From NCBI GenBank assembly GCA_964432985.1, contig CAYSPT010000042.1, forward strand, positions 1 to 44,005: a DNA stretch of 44,005 nt, written 5' to 3'. Source of the DNA: CAYSPT01 sp964432985. GTDB lineage: Bacteria > Muiribacteriota > CAYSPT01. The stretch's first letter is position 1. The number at the start of each line of letters is the position of its first letter. The position numbers were made by a program, and so were the translations under genes. This document shows positions 43,951-44,005 of this stretch, one piece after another. Below the pieces are notes generated by a model. The model had not been told where the DNA came from. It saw nothing but the letters and a program-made list of their open reading frames with translations, and searched no databases.

Positions 43951-44005
43951 GCTGCGAACAGCATACGGCTGCGAACAGCATACGGCTGCGAACAGCATAC
44001 GGCTG
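43951..44005. repeat. 17-bp tandem repeats at the window end
   Basis: Three full copies of a 17-bp unit (GCTGCGAACAGCATACG) and a start of a fourth run off the window. Each unit has a small GCTG-CGAA-CAGC hairpin. There are no spacers, so it is not a CRISPR array. Confidence 0.9.

Noticed and set aside
43951..44005. CRISPR array
   Set aside because: The 17-bp units are contiguous with no spacers, and no cas gene is present.

Overview
The window reads as a bacterial chromosome fragment, most probably from a Firmicutes/Clostridia-like organism. That rests on the 23S 3' end and 5S rRNA, canonical GGAGG-type Shine-Dalgarno (SD) sites, many GTG/TTG starts, and an FdrA/DUF1116 catabolic cluster. 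The assignment is an inference, since no search could be run. It is draft sequence: 100 Ns at 41057-41156 are flanked by two identical 55-bp copies, so they mark a failed contig join.

Layout. (1) 1-960: the end of an rRNA operon (23S, 5S) and two strongly palindromic non-coding elements. (2) 963-23217: about 25 mostly short housekeeping and envelope genes. They include an exported glycosidase-like protein, an EF-hand protein, a thiolase fused to a DUF35-like domain, two alpha/beta hydrolases, an exported SAM-hydrolase homologue, a second EF-G, a hotdog thioesterase, TPR proteins, a methyltransferase, a QEGLA/MATCAP-type metallopeptidase, DUF2752 and DUF4234 membrane proteins, a class V aminotransferase, a sugar isomerase-like protein, HIT and cupin proteins, an AsmA-like protein, a GyrI-like protein, and an SH3b/lysozyme-like protein. 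Short tandem duplications recur here. Three genes carry a second copy of their own 3' coding end just downstream, offset by 56-60 bp, and one gene begins with six 18-bp repeats that each contain an ATG.

(3) 23300-34035: three consecutive minus-strand genes for secreted, Trp/Tyr-rich paralogues of about 1015 residues. Each looks like its own transcription unit, with a promoter, a structured leader of roughly 120-145 nt, a GC hairpin just before the SD, and a 3' intrinsic terminator. The terminator loop is complementary over 10-12 nt to the SD of the same gene. In the third gene the SD-side base and the loop base have both changed, so pairing is kept. This is the best candidate for an undescribed system: 3'-to-5' UTR autoregulation of a surface-protein family.

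(4) 34237-43800: a minus-strand operon, fdrA-like, DUF1116, xanthine-dehydrogenase-type large/FAD/2Fe-2S subunits, a CodA-like amidohydrolase and a cyclase-family hydrolase, closed by a terminator. The genes overlap or nearly abut except for one 124-bp gap. Together they suggest anaerobic breakdown of an N-heterocycle: molybdenum hydroxylation, ring or amide hydrolysis, then FdrA/DUF1116 carbamoyl transfer that could yield carbamoyl phosphate. The substrate is unknown, and the CodA-like enzyme differs from cytosine deaminase at a specificity residue. A short ORF with a strong SD overlaps the fdrA start, and tandem 20-bp repeats and an AT-rich palindrome lie upstream.
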